From positions 172,354 through 236,353 of the forward strand of contig PHCC01000014.1 in NCBI GenBank assembly GCA_002842215.1: a stretch of DNA of 64,000 nucleotides. The letters run 5' to 3'. Shown piece by piece: positions 8,992 through 18,575 of this stretch; positions within the stretch are counted from its first letter, which is position 1; every line of letters starts with the position of its first letter. Made by a program: the position numbers and the translations under genes. The DNA is from Betaproteobacteria bacterium HGW-Betaproteobacteria-9 (GTDB taxonomy: Bacteria > Pseudomonadota > Gammaproteobacteria > Burkholderiales > Burkholderiaceae_C). The notes under the pieces are model-generated. The model was not told where the DNA came from, searched no databases, and worked only from the letters and a program-made list of their open reading frames with translations.

Positions 8992-10509
8992 ATGTTGCTC
9001 GAAATGCGGGACATCCGCAAAACCTTCCCCGGGGTGGTGGCGCTCAACCAGGTGAACCTGCGCGTGCGCTCCGGCGAGATTCACGCCATCGTCGGTGAAA
9101 ACGGTGCCGGCAAATCGACCCTGATGAAGGTGCTCTCCGGGGTCTACCCCCACGGCAGCTACAACGGCGAGATCGTCTTCGAAGGGCAGGAACGCCGCTT
9201 CGACGACATCCGCGACAGCGAACACCTGGGGGTGATCATCATCCACCAGGAGCTCGCGCTGGTGCCGCTGTTGTCGATCGCGGAGAACATCTTCCTGGGC
9301 AACGAAACGGCGCGCCACGGCGTGATCGACTGGATGGCCGCGCACAGCAAGACGCAGGCGCTGCTCGCCAAGGTGGGCCTGAAGGAATCGCCCGAGACCC
9401 TGATCACGCACCTGGGCGTGGGCAAGCAGCAACTGGTGGAGATCGCCAAGGCGCTGTCGCGCCAGGTCAAGCTGCTGATCCTGGACGAACCCACCGCCAG
9501 CCTGAACGAAAACGACAGCCAGGCGCTGCTCGACCTCTTGCTCGAACTCAAGGGCCAGGGCATCACCTGCATCCTGATCTCGCACAAGCTCAACGAAATT
9601 TCCCGCGTGGCCGACGCCATCACCATCCTGCGCGACGGCAGCACGGTGGAAACGCTCAACTGCCGCGCCGGCGCCGTCAGCGAAGACCGCGTGATCCAGG
9701 CCATGGTGGGCCGCGAGATGGCCGACCGCTACCCCCGGCGCCAACCCCACATCGGCGAGACCGTGTTCGAGGTGCGCAACTGGCGCGCCTACCACCCGCA
9801 CCACAGCGACCGCGAGTTCATCAAGGGCATCGACCTGCAGGTGCGCCGTGGCGAGATCGTGGGCATCGCCGGGCTCATGGGCGCGGGCCGCACCGAACTG
9901 GCGATGAGCATCTTTGGCCGCTCCTGGGGCCACCGCATCAGCGGCCAGGTGCTGCTGCATGGCCAGCCCATCGACGTGAGCACGGTGGAAAAGGCCGTGC
10001 GCCACGGCCTGGCCTACGTCACCGAAGACCGCAAGGGCAACGGCTTGGTGCTGAGCGAAGACATCCAGTTCAACGTGTCGCTGGCCAACCTCGACGGCGT
10101 GTCCTCCGCCACCGTCATCGACAACGGCCGCGAGCACCGGGTGGCAGAGGACTACCGGTCGAAGCTGCGCATCCGCTGCTCGGGCGTGGACCAGAAAACA
10201 CTGAACCTCTCGGGCGGCAACCAGCAGAAGGTGGTGCTGAGCAAGTGGCTCTTCACCAACCCCGAAGTGCTGATCCTCGACGAGCCCACACGCGGCATCG
10301 ACGTGGGTGCCAAGTACGAGATCTACACCTTGATCGCCCAGATGGCGGCCGAGGGCAAGTGCGTGATCGTGATTTCTTCGGAGATGCCCGAGCTGCTCGG
10401 CATATCGGACCGCATCTACGTGATGAACGAAGGCCGCTTCATCGCCGAGATGCCCACGGCGGAAGCCTCCCAGGAAAAGATCATGCGAGCGATCGTGAAA
10501 GCCAGCTGA
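8992..10509 (+). CDS. gguA: Sugar ABC transporter ATPase (GguA/MmsA type)
   Basis: Energises sugar import with GguB and ChvE at the inner membrane. The 505-aa protein has two fused ATPase domains, as in carbohydrate-uptake transporters of the CUT2 class. The first has Walker [10 protein letters not shown] (about residues 36-44), the signature region [16 protein letters not shown] and Walker [12 protein letters not shown]. The second carries [15 protein letters not shown] and [12 protein letters not shown], with a degenerate P-loop GLMGAGRTE, as is usual. A stop-adjacent repeat separates it from gguB. Confidence 0.93.
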   Translation: MLLEMRDIRKTFPGVVALNQVNLRVRSGEIHAIVGENGAGKSTLMKVLSGVYPHGSYNGEIVFEGQERRFDDIRDSEHLGVIIIHQELALVPLLSIAENIFLGNETARHGVIDWMAAHSKTQALLAKVGLKESPETLITHLGVGKQQLVEIAKALSRQVKLLILDEPTASLNENDSQALLDLLLELKGQGITCILISHKLNEISRVADAITILRDGSTVETLNCRAGAVSEDRVIQAMVGREMADRYPRRQPHIGETVFEVRNWRAYHPHHSDREFIKGIDLQVRRGEIVGIAGLMGAGRTELAMSIFGRSWGHRISGQVLLHGQPIDVSTVEKAVRHGLAYVTEDRKGNGLVLSEDIQFNVSLANLDGVSSATVIDNGREHRVAEDYRSKLRIRCSGVDQKTLNLSGGNQQKVVLSKWLFTNPEVLILDEPTRGIDVGAKYEIYTLIAQMAAEGKCVIVISSEMPELLGISDRIYVMNEGRFIAEMPTAEASQEKIMRAIVKAS

Positions 10510-10517
10510 GCCATGAA

Positions 10518-10608
10518 ACACCCCCTGCGTCGCTTCGCGCCTTCCCCCTCTCCTGCGGGAGGGGGACGCCACCCGTGGCCTGGCAAAGCCAGTTCCACGG
10601 TGGCCCTG
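10518..10608 (+). repeat. Stop-adjacent structured repeat, copy 3
   Basis: Begins about 8 nt after the gguA stop codon. Hairpins in order are the GCGTCGCTTCGCGC region, CCCCCTCTCCTGCGGGAGGGGG split around its loop, and CTGGCAAAGCCAG inside GTGG/CCAC. It lies within the operon, between gguA and gguB. Confidence 0.85.
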
Positions 10609-10657
10609 ACCGGGGCCACGCCGGCCTCATCGGCTGCTGGTGCACGCCAAACAACGA

Positions 10658-11896
10658 ATGACTGACATGAGCCAGATGACCCCCACCCCCACCGCTGTGT
10701 CCCCCGACACCACCACCGCTCCGGCCGCCGCCCACGGCAAGTCGCCGCTGGACCACCTCAAGCACAACTTCCGCGAATACGGCATGTTGATCACGCTGGT
10801 GGCCATCATGGGCTTCTTCCAGTACATGACCGACGGCACGCTGATGCAGCCGCTCAACCTGACCAACCTGGTGCTGCAGAACAGCTACATCGTCATCATG
10901 GCGCTGGGCATGCTGCTGGTGATCGTGGCCGGCCACATCGACCTCTCGGTGGGTTCGGTCTGCGGCTTCATCGGCGCGCTGGCCGCGGTGCTGATGGTCG
11001 AGTACGAATGGCACTTCGTGCCGGCCTCCATCGTGTGCCTGCTGTGCGGCGGCCTGATCGGCGCGGCGCAGGGCTGGTTCGTCGCCTTCTCGCGCATCCC
11101 CTCTTTCATCGTCACGCTCGCGGGCATGCTGGTGTTCAAAGGTCTGGCGCTGGCCCTGCTGGAAGGCCAGTCGGTGGGCCCCTTCCCCGACGCCTTCCAG
11201 TTGCTCAGCTCGGGCTTCATCCCCGACCTGTTCGACGCCGAAGGCCTGCGCCTGACCTCGCTGCTGCTGGGCGTGGCGGTGGCTGCGGCGCTGACCGTGG
11301 CCGGCGTGCGCGCCCGCGCCAACCGGCTCAAGCACGGTGTGCACGCCGAACCCACCGCTTTCTTCCTGATCAAGACCGCCGTGTTCGCTGCACTGCTGAT
11401 CTATTTCGCCTACCTGCTGGCCTCGTACAAGGGCCTGCCCAACGTGCTGATCGTGATGGCGCTGCTGATCGTGCTGTTCGACTTCGTCACCAGCCGCACC
11501 ACCATCGGCCGGCGCATCTACGCCATGGGCGGCAACGAGAAGGCCGCCAAGCTCTCGGGCATCAAGACCGAGCGGCTGTCGTTCTACGCCTTCGTCAACA
11601 TGGGCGTGCTCGCCGCGCTGGCCGGGCTGGTGTTCGCCGCGCGGCTGAACACCGCCACACCCAAGGCCGGCCTGGGCTTCGAGCTCGACGTGATCGCCGC
11701 CTGCTTCATCGGCGGGGCCTCGGCCTCGGGTGGCGTGGGCAAGGTGATGGGCGCGGTGATCGGCGCTTTCATCATGGGCGTGATGAACAACGGCATGTCC
11801 ATCCTGGGCATCGGCATCGACTACCAGCAGGTCATCAAGGGCGTGGTGCTGCTGGCCGCCGTTCTTGTGGACGTCTACAACAAGAACAAAGCTTGA
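10658..11896 (+). CDS. gguB: Sugar ABC transporter permease (GguB/MmsB type)
   Basis: Forms the membrane channel of the ChvE-GguAB importer. About 412 aa from the ATG at 10658; a GTG at 10640 and an ATG at 10667 are also in frame, and no clear ribosome-binding site decides between them. A charged N-terminal stretch (HLKHNFREYGMLITLVAIMG) leads into many hydrophobic segments, with the CUT2 permease motifs LLVIVAGHIDLSVGSVCGF, FIVTLAGMLVFKGLAL and MGGNEKAAKLSGIKTERLSF. The extended loop between about residues 190 and 260 fits the long MmsB/XylH-type permeases. The stop is 34 nt before the next ATPase. Confidence 0.9.
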   Translation: MTDMSQMTPTPTAVSPDTTTAPAAAHGKSPLDHLKHNFREYGMLITLVAIMGFFQYMTDGTLMQPLNLTNLVLQNSYIVIMALGMLLVIVAGHIDLSVGSVCGFIGALAAVLMVEYEWHFVPASIVCLLCGGLIGAAQGWFVAFSRIPSFIVTLAGMLVFKGLALALLEGQSVGPFPDAFQLLSSGFIPDLFDAEGLRLTSLLLGVAVAAALTVAGVRARANRLKHGVHAEPTAFFLIKTAVFAALLIYFAYLLASYKGLPNVLIVMALLIVLFDFVTSRTTIGRRIYAMGGNEKAAKLSGIKTERLSFYAFVNMGVLAALAGLVFAARLNTATPKAGLGFELDVIAACFIGGASASGGVGKVMGAVIGAFIMGVMNNGMSILGIGIDYQQVIKGVVLLAAVLVDVYNKNKA

Positions 11897-11930
11897 GGCC
11901 GTGCGCCTGACAACCAAGCCCCCACTGCCC

Positions 11931-13475
11931 ATGAACGCGACAACACCCACCCCCGTGCTGGAACTCACGGGCATCCACAAGCAGTTCTCGGGCATCCCTG
12001 TGTTGCGCGATGTGCAGCTGCGCCTGTACCCGGGCGAGATCCACGCGCTGATGGGCCAGAACGGCGCCGGCAAGTCCACGCTGATCAAGGTGCTCACCGG
12101 CGTGCTCGAAGCCAGCGGCGGGCAGATGCGGCTGGGCGGCGGAGCGCAGGGGCCAACCACGGTTTGGCCCGATTCGCCACGGGCCGCGCAGCGCCTGGGC
12201 ATCAGCACCGTCTACCAGGAGGTCAACCTCTGCCCCAACCTCTCGGTGGCCGAGAACATCTTCGCGGGCCGTTATCCGCGCCTGGGCCTCGCGCAGGGTT
12301 TCCGCATCGACTGGGCCACGTTGAACCGGCGCGCCCGCGAACTGGTGGCGCGCATCGGGCTGGACATCGACGTGACGCGGCTGCTGTCGGACTACCCCGT
12401 GGCGGTGCAGCAACTGGTGGCGATCGCGCGCGCGCTCAGCATCGAGTCGCGCGTGCTGATCCTGGACGAGCCGACCTCCAGCCTGGACGACGACGAGGTT
12501 CAGAAGCTGTTCGAGGTATTGCGCCGCCTGCGCGACGAGGGCCTGGCCATCGTCTTCGTCACGCACTTCCTGAACCAGGTCTACGCCATCTCCGACCGCA
12601 TCACCGTGCTGCGCAACGGCAGCTGGGTGGGCGAATGGCCAGTGGGTGAGCTGCCCGCGCAGGCGCTGATCGCGGCCATGCTGGGCCGCGAACTGGCCGC
12701 GCAGTCCACCGAGGCGCCGGTCTCGCCCGTGTTCGACGAGGTCACCCCGGCCTTGCTGCAGGCCGAGGGCCTGGGCCAGAGCGGCCAGCTGCAGGCGGTG
12801 GACCTGCGGGTGCGCCCGGGCGAGGTGGTGGGCCTGGCCGGCCTGCTGGGCGCGGGCCGCACCGAGCTGGCGCGCCTGCTGTTCGGCCTGGAGTCGCCCG
12901 ACCGTGGCGTGCTGCGCATCGACGGCCAGACGGTGGCGTTTTCCAACCCCATGGACGCGATCCGCCAAGGCCTGGCGCTGTGCCCCGAAGAGCGCAAGAC
13001 CGACGGCATCGTGGCCGAGCTCTCGGTGCGCGAGAACATCGCGCTGGCGCTGCAGGCGCGCATGGGCGTGGGCAAATTCCTCTCGCGCGCCGAACAGACC
13101 GCGCTGGCCGAGCGCTACGTGAAGCTGCTGGGCATCAAGACCGAGAGCGTGGACAAGCCCATCGGCCTGCTCTCGGGCGGCAACCAGCAGAAAGCCATCC
13201 TGGCGCGCTGGCTCGCCATCGAGCCGCGCCTCCTGATCCTGGACGAACCCACGCGCGGCATCGACGTGGCCGCCAAGCAGGAAATCATGGAACAGATCCT
13301 GCGCCTGGCGCAGGCCGGCATGGCCGTGCTGTTCATCTCCTCCGAAATGAGCGAAGTGGTGCGCGTGGCGCACCGCATCGTGGTGCTGCGCGACCGCCGC
13401 AAGGTCGGTGAACTGCCCGCGGGCAGCAGCGAAGACGCCGTCTACGAACTGATTGCCGCCGAACATGACCAATAA
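11931..13475 (+). CDS. YtfR-like sugar ABC transporter ATPase
   Basis: Second duplicated-domain sugar ATPase, 514 aa, probably working with the YtfQ-like binding protein and the two permeases that follow. Domain 1 has Walker [32 protein letters not shown] and [13 protein letters not shown]; domain 2 has [30 protein letters not shown] and [14 protein letters not shown]. The ATG at 11931 was chosen because the domain begins 8-10 residues later; the longer frame starting at 11865 overlaps gguB. A furanose-specific system is inferred from E. coli YtfR similarity and gene order. Confidence 0.9.
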   Translation: MNATTPTPVLELTGIHKQFSGIPVLRDVQLRLYPGEIHALMGQNGAGKSTLIKVLTGVLEASGGQMRLGGGAQGPTTVWPDSPRAAQRLGISTVYQEVNLCPNLSVAENIFAGRYPRLGLAQGFRIDWATLNRRARELVARIGLDIDVTRLLSDYPVAVQQLVAIARALSIESRVLILDEPTSSLDDDEVQKLFEVLRRLRDEGLAIVFVTHFLNQVYAISDRITVLRNGSWVGEWPVGELPAQALIAAMLGRELAAQSTEAPVSPVFDEVTPALLQAEGLGQSGQLQAVDLRVRPGEVVGLAGLLGAGRTELARLLFGLESPDRGVLRIDGQTVAFSNPMDAIRQGLALCPEERKTDGIVAELSVRENIALALQARMGVGKFLSRAEQTALAERYVKLLGIKTESVDKPIGLLSGGNQQKAILARWLAIEPRLLILDEPTRGIDVAAKQEIMEQILRLAQAGMAVLFISSEMSEVVRVAHRIVVLRDRRKVGELPAGSSEDAVYELIAAEHDQ

Positions 13476-13478
13476 GAA

Positions 13479-13560
13479 CCACCCCCGCGGCGCTTCGCGC
13501 CACCCCCTCAAGGGGGCGGCACTGGCCGTCCGGCAAAGCCGGCCCGGCGGTGCCCTGGCT
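13479..13560 (+). repeat. Stop-adjacent structured repeat, copy 4
   Basis: Begins about 4 nt after the YtfR-like stop codon. It contains GCGGCGCTTCGCGCC, CCCCCTCAAGGGGG and CCGGCAAAGCCGG, ending GGTGCCCTGG. It separates the ATPase from its permease inside the operon. Confidence 0.88.
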
Positions 13561-13589
13561 TTGACCGTCTCGCGAACGGGAGCACTGAC

Positions 13590-14630
13590 ATGACGTCTTC
13601 CGTTTGGGGCGCCGCGCTGCGCCACCGCCTGGCCTGGCCACTGATCACGCTGGCGCTGCTGCTGATCGTGAACACGGTGTTCAACAGCAGCTTCCTGCAC
13701 ATCGAGTGGCGCGACGGCCACCTCTACGGCAGCCTGATCGACATCCTCAACCGCGCCGCACCGCTGGTGCTGGTGTCGCTGGGCATGACGATGGTGATCG
13801 CCACGCGCGGCATCGACATCTCGGTGGGCGCGGTGGTGGCCATCGCGGCGGCGGTGGCGGCCTGGATGATCGGTGGCTCGGTGGCGGGCACGGAAAGCCG
13901 CTTCCCCATGCCGCTGGCCATCGTGGGCGCCCTCGGCGTGGCCGCGCTGTGCGGCCTGTGGAACGGCGTGCTGGTGGCCAAGGTGGGCATGCAGCCCATC
14001 ATCGCCACGCTGATCCTGATGGTGGCCGGCCGGGGCATCGCCCAGCTCATCACCGACGGCCAGATCATCACCATCTACTACAAGCCCTTCTTCTTCCTGG
14101 GCGGGGGCTACCTGCTCGGCCTGCCGTTCTCGCTGTTCATCGTGGCGGCCGTGTTCGCCGCGCTGTACCTGGCGGTCACGCGCACGGCGCTGGGCCTGTT
14201 CGTGCAGGCCGTGGGCATCAACCCCACCGCCGCGCGCGTGGCCGGCGTGCAGGCGCGCCGCCTGATCGTGGCCGCCTACGCCTTCTGCGGCGTGTGCGCG
14301 GGCATCGCCGGCCTGCTGATCAGCTCCAACGTGAAAAGCGCCGACGGCAACAACGCCGGCCAGCTGCTGGAGCTCGACGCCATCCTGGCCGTGACCCTGG
14401 GCGGCACGGCGCTGACCGGCGGTCGCTTCAGCCTGGTGGGCAGCGTGATCGGTGCGCTCATCATCCAGACCCTGACCTACGCCATCTACTCGCTGGGTGT
14501 ACCGCCGGAGATCAACCTCGTGGTCAAGGCCGTGGTGGTGTTCCTCGTGATGCTGCTGCAGTCACCCGAGTTCCGCGCCGAGGTGGGCGTTCTGGTGCGC
14601 CGGCCCGGTGTGCGGGGAGCGTCGTCATGA
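13590..14630 (+). CDS. YtfT-like sugar ABC transporter permease
   Basis: One of two membrane subunits of the furanose-type importer, 346 aa, with about eight to ten hydrophobic segments. Family motifs seen are LVSLGMTMVIATRGIDISVG, VGMQPIIATLILMVAGRGIAQ and LELDAILAVTLGGTALTGGR, the typical C-terminal permease loop. Its TGA overlaps the next ATG by 4 nt (ATGA), so translation of the two permeases is probably coupled and the subunits are made in equal amounts. It follows the YtfR-like ATPase after one repeat copy. Confidence 0.9.
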   Translation: MTSSVWGAALRHRLAWPLITLALLLIVNTVFNSSFLHIEWRDGHLYGSLIDILNRAAPLVLVSLGMTMVIATRGIDISVGAVVAIAAAVAAWMIGGSVAGTESRFPMPLAIVGALGVAALCGLWNGVLVAKVGMQPIIATLILMVAGRGIAQLITDGQIITIYYKPFFFLGGGYLLGLPFSLFIVAAVFAALYLAVTRTALGLFVQAVGINPTAARVAGVQARRLIVAAYAFCGVCAGIAGLLISSNVKSADGNNAGQLLELDAILAVTLGGTALTGGRFSLVGSVIGALIIQTLTYAIYSLGVPPEINLVVKAVVVFLVMLLQSPEFRAEVGVLVRRPGVRGASS

Positions 14631-15652
14631 ACACGGCTTCGCTCAACACCGCCGCTGCGCCCTTGCCGCCGACCGTGGCCACACGTTCGCGTCTGAACCC
14701 CAAGTTCCTGCCGCTGATCGCCACCATCTCGCTGTTCGTGGCCATGGCCAGCCTGGGCTCGGTGCTCTACACCGGCTTCTTCTCGGCCCAGGTGTTCCTC
14801 AACCTGCTGATCGACAACGCCTTCCTGATCATCGTCGCGGTGGGCATGACCTTCGTGATCCTCTCGGGCGGCATCGACCTCTCGGTGGGCTCGGTCGTGG
14901 CGCTGAGCACCATGGTGCTGGCCGCGCTGGTGGAGCACCGGGGATGGAGCCCGGCGGTGGCGATCCCGCTGGTGCTGCTCATGGGCACCGCCTTCGGCGC
15001 CTTCATGGGCTTCCTGATCCAGCGCTACCGGCTGCAGCCCTTCATCGTCACGCTGGCGGGCATGTTCCTCGCGCGCGGCCTGTGTTACCTCATCAGCATC
15101 GACTCGATCAGCATCACCAACGAATCGTTCTCCGAGCTGTCACAGTGGCGCCTGCCGCTGTGGGAAGACGCCTCGCTCTCGCTCGGCGCGGTGATCGCCA
15201 TCGCCGTGCTGCTGGCCGCGATCTTCATCGCGCACCACACGCCCTTTGGCCGCGCGGTCTACGCCGTGGGCGGCAACGAACACTCGGCCGAGCTGATGGG
15301 CCTGCCGGTGCGCCGCACGCTGGTGAGCGTGTACACGCTCTCGGGCTTCTGCTCGGCGCTGGCCGGCGTGGTCTTCACCTTCTACATGCTCTCGGGCTAC
15401 GGCCTGCACGCCACCGGCATGGAGCTCGACGCCATCGCCGCCGTGGTGATCGGCGGCACCCTGCTCACCGGCGGCGTGGGCTATGTCGCCGGCACGCTGT
15501 TCGGCGTGCTGATGCTCGGCATCATCCAGACCCTGATCGCCTTCGACGGCACGCTGAGTTCCTGGTGGACGCGCATCGTCGTCGGCGTCCTGCTGTTCGT
15601 GTTCTGCCTGTTGCAACGCCTGCTGACGCACCGCGCGTCCAAACGGTCCTGA
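14627..15652 (+). CDS. YjfF-like sugar ABC transporter permease
   Basis: Second membrane subunit of the furanose-type importer, 341 aa from the ATG at 14627, which overlaps the upstream stop. Characteristic segments are IIVAVGMTFVILSGGIDLSV, RLQPFIVTLAGMFLARGL, YAVGGNEHSAELMGLPVRRT and MELDAIAAVVIGGTLLTGGV. A longer open frame continues upstream through the preceding permease gene, but that is an out-of-frame shadow. The dehydratase gene starts 33 nt later, consistent with one transcript for import and catabolism. Confidence 0.9.
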   Translation: MNTASLNTAAAPLPPTVATRSRLNPKFLPLIATISLFVAMASLGSVLYTGFFSAQVFLNLLIDNAFLIIVAVGMTFVILSGGIDLSVGSVVALSTMVLAALVEHRGWSPAVAIPLVLLMGTAFGAFMGFLIQRYRLQPFIVTLAGMFLARGLCYLISIDSISITNESFSELSQWRLPLWEDASLSLGAVIAIAVLLAAIFIAHHTPFGRAVYAVGGNEHSAELMGLPVRRTLVSVYTLSGFCSALAGVVFTFYMLSGYGLHATGMELDAIAAVVIGGTLLTGGVGYVAGTLFGVLMLGIIQTLIAFDGTLSSWWTRIVVGVLLFVFCLLQRLLTHRASKRS

Positions 15653-15685
15653 CTCCCCCCCCTCTTCCCGAACTCATCCCCCACC

Positions 15686-17419
15686 ATGACCACCCCCAAG
15701 CGCAAACTCCGCTCCGCCGAATGGTTCGGCACCGCCGACAAGAACGGCTTCATGTACCGCAGCTGGATGAAGAACCAGGGCATCCCCGACCACGAGTTCG
15801 ACGGCCGCCCCATCATCGGCATCTGCAACACCTGGAGCGAGCTCACGCCCTGCAACGCGCACTTCCGCAAGATCGCCGAACACGTCAAGCGCGGCATCTA
15901 CGAGGCGGGCGGTTTCCCGGTGGAGTTCCCGGTGTTCTCCAACGGCGAGTCCAACCTGCGCCCCACCGCCATGCTCACCCGCAACCTCGCCAGCATGGAC
16001 GTGGAAGAGGCCATCCGCGGCAACCCCATCGACGCGGTGGTGCTGCTGGTGGGCTGCGACAAGACGACGCCCGCCCTGCTGATGGGTGCGGCCAGCTGCG
16101 ACGTGCCCGCCATCGTGGTCACCGGCGGGCCCATGCTCAACGGCAAGCTCGACGGCAAGGACATCGGCTCGGGCACGGCCGTGTGGCGCCTGCACGAATC
16201 GCTGAAAGCCGGCGAGATCAACGAACACCAGTTCTTCGCGGCCGAGGCCGGCATGTCACGCTCGGCCGGCACCTGCAACACCATGGGCACGGCCAGCACC
16301 ATGGCCTGCATGGCCGAGGCGCTGGGCACCTCGCTGCCACACAACGCGGCCATTCCGGCCGTGGATTCACGCCGTTACGTGCTGGCCCACATGTCGGGTA
16401 AACGCATCGTGGAGATGGCGCACGAAGGGCTCACGCTCTCCAAGATCCTCACCCGCGAAGCGTTCGAGAACGCCATCCGCACCAACGCCGCCATCGGCGG
16501 CTCGACCAACGCGGTGATCCACCTGAAGGCCATCGCGGGCCGCATCGGCGTGCAGCTCGACCTGGAGGACTGGACGCGCATCGGCCAGGGCACGCCCACC
16601 TTGGTGGACCTGCAGCCTTCGGGCCGCTTCCTGATGGAAGAGTTCTATTACGCCGGCGGCCTGCCCGCCGTGCTGCGCCGCCTGGGTGAAAACAAGCTGC
16701 TGCCGCACCCCGACGCACTCACCGTCAACGGCAAGAGCATGTGGGACAACGTGCGTGAAGCCCCGCAGTACAACGACGAGGTGATCCGCACGCTGGACAA
16801 CCCGCTCATCGCCGACGGCGGCATCTGCATCCTGCGCGGCAACCTGGCGCCGCGCGGCGCCGTGCTCAAGCCCTCGGCGGCCTCGCCCGAGCTGCTCAAG
16901 CACCGGGGCCGTGCCGTGGTGTTCGAAAACCTCGAGCACTACAAGGAACGCATCGTCGACGAGAGCCTGGACATCGACGCCAGCTGCGTGATGGTGATGA
17001 AGAACTGCGGCCCCAAGGGCTACCCCGGCATGGCCGAGGTGGGCAACATGGGCCTGCCCCCGAAGCTGCTGCGCCAGGGCATCAAGGACATGGTGCGCAT
17101 CTCCGATGCGCGCATGAGCGGCACCGCCTACGGCACCGTGGTGCTGCACGTGGCACCTGAGGCCGCCGCCGGTGGCCCGCTGGCCGTGGTGCGTGACGGC
17201 GATTTCATCGAGCTCGACTGCGACAACGGCCGCCTGCACCTGGACATCAGCGACGCCGAACTGGCCGAACGCCTGGCCGCGCTGGACCACACCGATATGG
17301 GCGGACGCGGTGGCTACCAGCGCCTGTACGTGGACCACGTGCTACAGGCCGACGAAGGCTGCGACTTCGACTTCCTCGTTGGCTGCCGGGGTTCCGCAGT
17401 CCCACGCCACTCACATTGA
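15686..17419 (+). CDS. IlvD/Edd-family dehydratase, probable L-arabinonate dehydratase
   Basis: Likely dehydrates L-arabinonate to L-2-keto-3-deoxyarabonate (KDA). The 577-aa length and start match the Fe-S sugar acid dehydratases of Rhizobium and Azospirillum rather than the larger branched-chain enzyme. Cluster-ligand cysteines appear in GICNTWSELTPCN, LLVGCDKTTPALLMGAASCD and AGTCNTMGTASTM; the C-terminal domain has KNCGPKGYPGMAEVGNM and SDARMSGTAYGTVVLHVAPE. The following gene encodes the next enzyme, 7 nt away. D-fuconate, D-galactonate or D-xylonate activity is possible in this family, but a dedicated galactonate dehydratase lies downstream. Confidence 0.85.
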   Translation: MTTPKRKLRSAEWFGTADKNGFMYRSWMKNQGIPDHEFDGRPIIGICNTWSELTPCNAHFRKIAEHVKRGIYEAGGFPVEFPVFSNGESNLRPTAMLTRNLASMDVEEAIRGNPIDAVVLLVGCDKTTPALLMGAASCDVPAIVVTGGPMLNGKLDGKDIGSGTAVWRLHESLKAGEINEHQFFAAEAGMSRSAGTCNTMGTASTMACMAEALGTSLPHNAAIPAVDSRRYVLAHMSGKRIVEMAHEGLTLSKILTREAFENAIRTNAAIGGSTNAVIHLKAIAGRIGVQLDLEDWTRIGQGTPTLVDLQPSGRFLMEEFYYAGGLPAVLRRLGENKLLPHPDALTVNGKSMWDNVREAPQYNDEVIRTLDNPLIADGGICILRGNLAPRGAVLKPSAASPELLKHRGRAVVFENLEHYKERIVDESLDIDASCVMVMKNCGPKGYPGMAEVGNMGLPPKLLRQGIKDMVRISDARMSGTAYGTVVLHVAPEAAAGGPLAVVRDGDFIELDCDNGRLHLDISDAELAERLAALDHTDMGGRGGYQRLYVDHVLQADEGCDFDFLVGCRGSAVPRHSH

Positions 17420-17426
17420 TCTGACC

Positions 17427-18359
17427 ATGACTTCTTCCGCCAGTTCGCCGCGCTACCGCGGCATCTTCCCCGTCGTGCCCACCACCTTCCACGAGGACGG
17501 CACGCTTGACCTGGAAAGCCAGAAGCGCTGCCTCGATTTCATGATCGACGCAGGCGTGGACGGCCTGTGCATCCTGGCCAATTTCTCCGAGCAGTTTTCG
17601 CTCTCCGACGACGAGCGCGAAACCCTGACCCGTCTGTCGCTGGAGCACGTGGCCGGGCGCGTGCCGGTCATCGTGACCACCACGCACTACGGCACGGCGG
17701 TCTGCGCGGCGCGCAGCAAGCGCGCACAGGACATGGGCGCGGCCATGGTCATGGTGATGCCGCCCTACCACGGCGCCACCTTCCGCGTGCCTGAAGCGCA
17801 GATCTACGAGTTCTATGCCCGGGTGTCCGACGCGATCAGCATTCCGATCATGGTGCAGGACGCACCGGCCAGCGGCACCGTGCTCTCGGCGCCCTTCCTC
17901 GCGCGCATGGCGCAGGAGATTGAGCAGCTCGCCTACTTCAAGATCGAGACGCCCGGCGCCGCGAGCAAGCTGCGCGAGCTGATCCGCCTGGGCGGCGACG
18001 CGATCGAAGGCCCATGGGACGGCGAAGAAGCCATCACCCTGCTGGCCGACCTGGACGCCGGTGCCACCGGCGCGATGACCGGCGGCGCCTTTCCCGACGG
18101 CATCCGCCCCATCATCGAAGCCCACCGCCAGGGCAACCTCGACCTGGCCTTCGCGCTCTACCAGCGCTGGCTGCCGCTGATCAACCACGAGAACCGCCAG
18201 GGCGGCATCCTCACGGCCAAGGCCCTGATGAAAGCCGGGGGCGTGATCGCCTGCGAAGCCGGCCGCCACCCCTTCCCGGCCATGCACCTCGAGGTGCGGC
18301 GCGGGCTGATCGACATCGCACGCCGGCTGGGCCCCCTCGTCCTTCGTTGGGGACGCTGA
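17427..18359 (+). CDS. DHDPS-family 2-keto-3-deoxy-L-arabonate dehydratase (probable)
   Basis: Likely converts KDA to 2-oxoglutarate semialdehyde, which the dehydrogenase at 5282 would oxidise. The 310-aa protein starts at ATG 17427. It is a class I aldolase-fold protein with the Schiff-base lysine at about residue 172 in YFKIETPGAASKL. The HYGTAVCAARSKRAQDMGA and VQDAPASGTVLSAPFL stretches match the KDA dehydratase group rather than dihydrodipicolinate synthase. Azospirillum araD is the model. The C-terminal tail is slightly longer than the fold requires. A repeat copy with a nested insert follows the stop. Confidence 0.85.
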   Translation: MTSSASSPRYRGIFPVVPTTFHEDGTLDLESQKRCLDFMIDAGVDGLCILANFSEQFSLSDDERETLTRLSLEHVAGRVPVIVTTTHYGTAVCAARSKRAQDMGAAMVMVMPPYHGATFRVPEAQIYEFYARVSDAISIPIMVQDAPASGTVLSAPFLARMAQEIEQLAYFKIETPGAASKLRELIRLGGDAIEGPWDGEEAITLLADLDAGATGAMTGGAFPDGIRPIIEAHRQGNLDLAFALYQRWLPLINHENRQGGILTAKALMKAGGVIACEAGRHPFPAMHLEVRRGLIDIARRLGPLVLRWGR

Positions 18360-18368
18360 GAGGTATGA

Positions 18369-18545
18369 GCCCCCTGCGCCGCTTCGCTCGCCTTGCAGGC
18401 CGCAGCATGGGACAGAGCCCATGCTTCTTCGGGCTGTCCGAGCCTGCGCAGGCAGGCTCGGAGCCGCGTCCCTCAGCCCCTCAGGGGGAGACGCACCTGG
18501 TGGCCCGGCGGAGCCGGTTCCACGGGTGCCCTGGGCGGTGCACCC
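18369..18545 (+). repeat. Stop-adjacent structured repeat, copy 5, with nested 88-nt insert
   Basis: Begins about 9 nt after the KDA dehydratase stop. An insert at 18389-18476 is homologous to 4079-4165 of copy 2 but lies in the opposite orientation relative to the host repeat. Its variable hairpin is ATGGG-ACAGAG-CCCAT (18407-18422), and it has a perfect 11-bp stem, TCCGAGCCTGC/GCAGGCTCGGA. Confidence 0.85.
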
Positions 18546-18575
18546 CTGCTCCGGAAACGCAATGGATCGTTTGAT

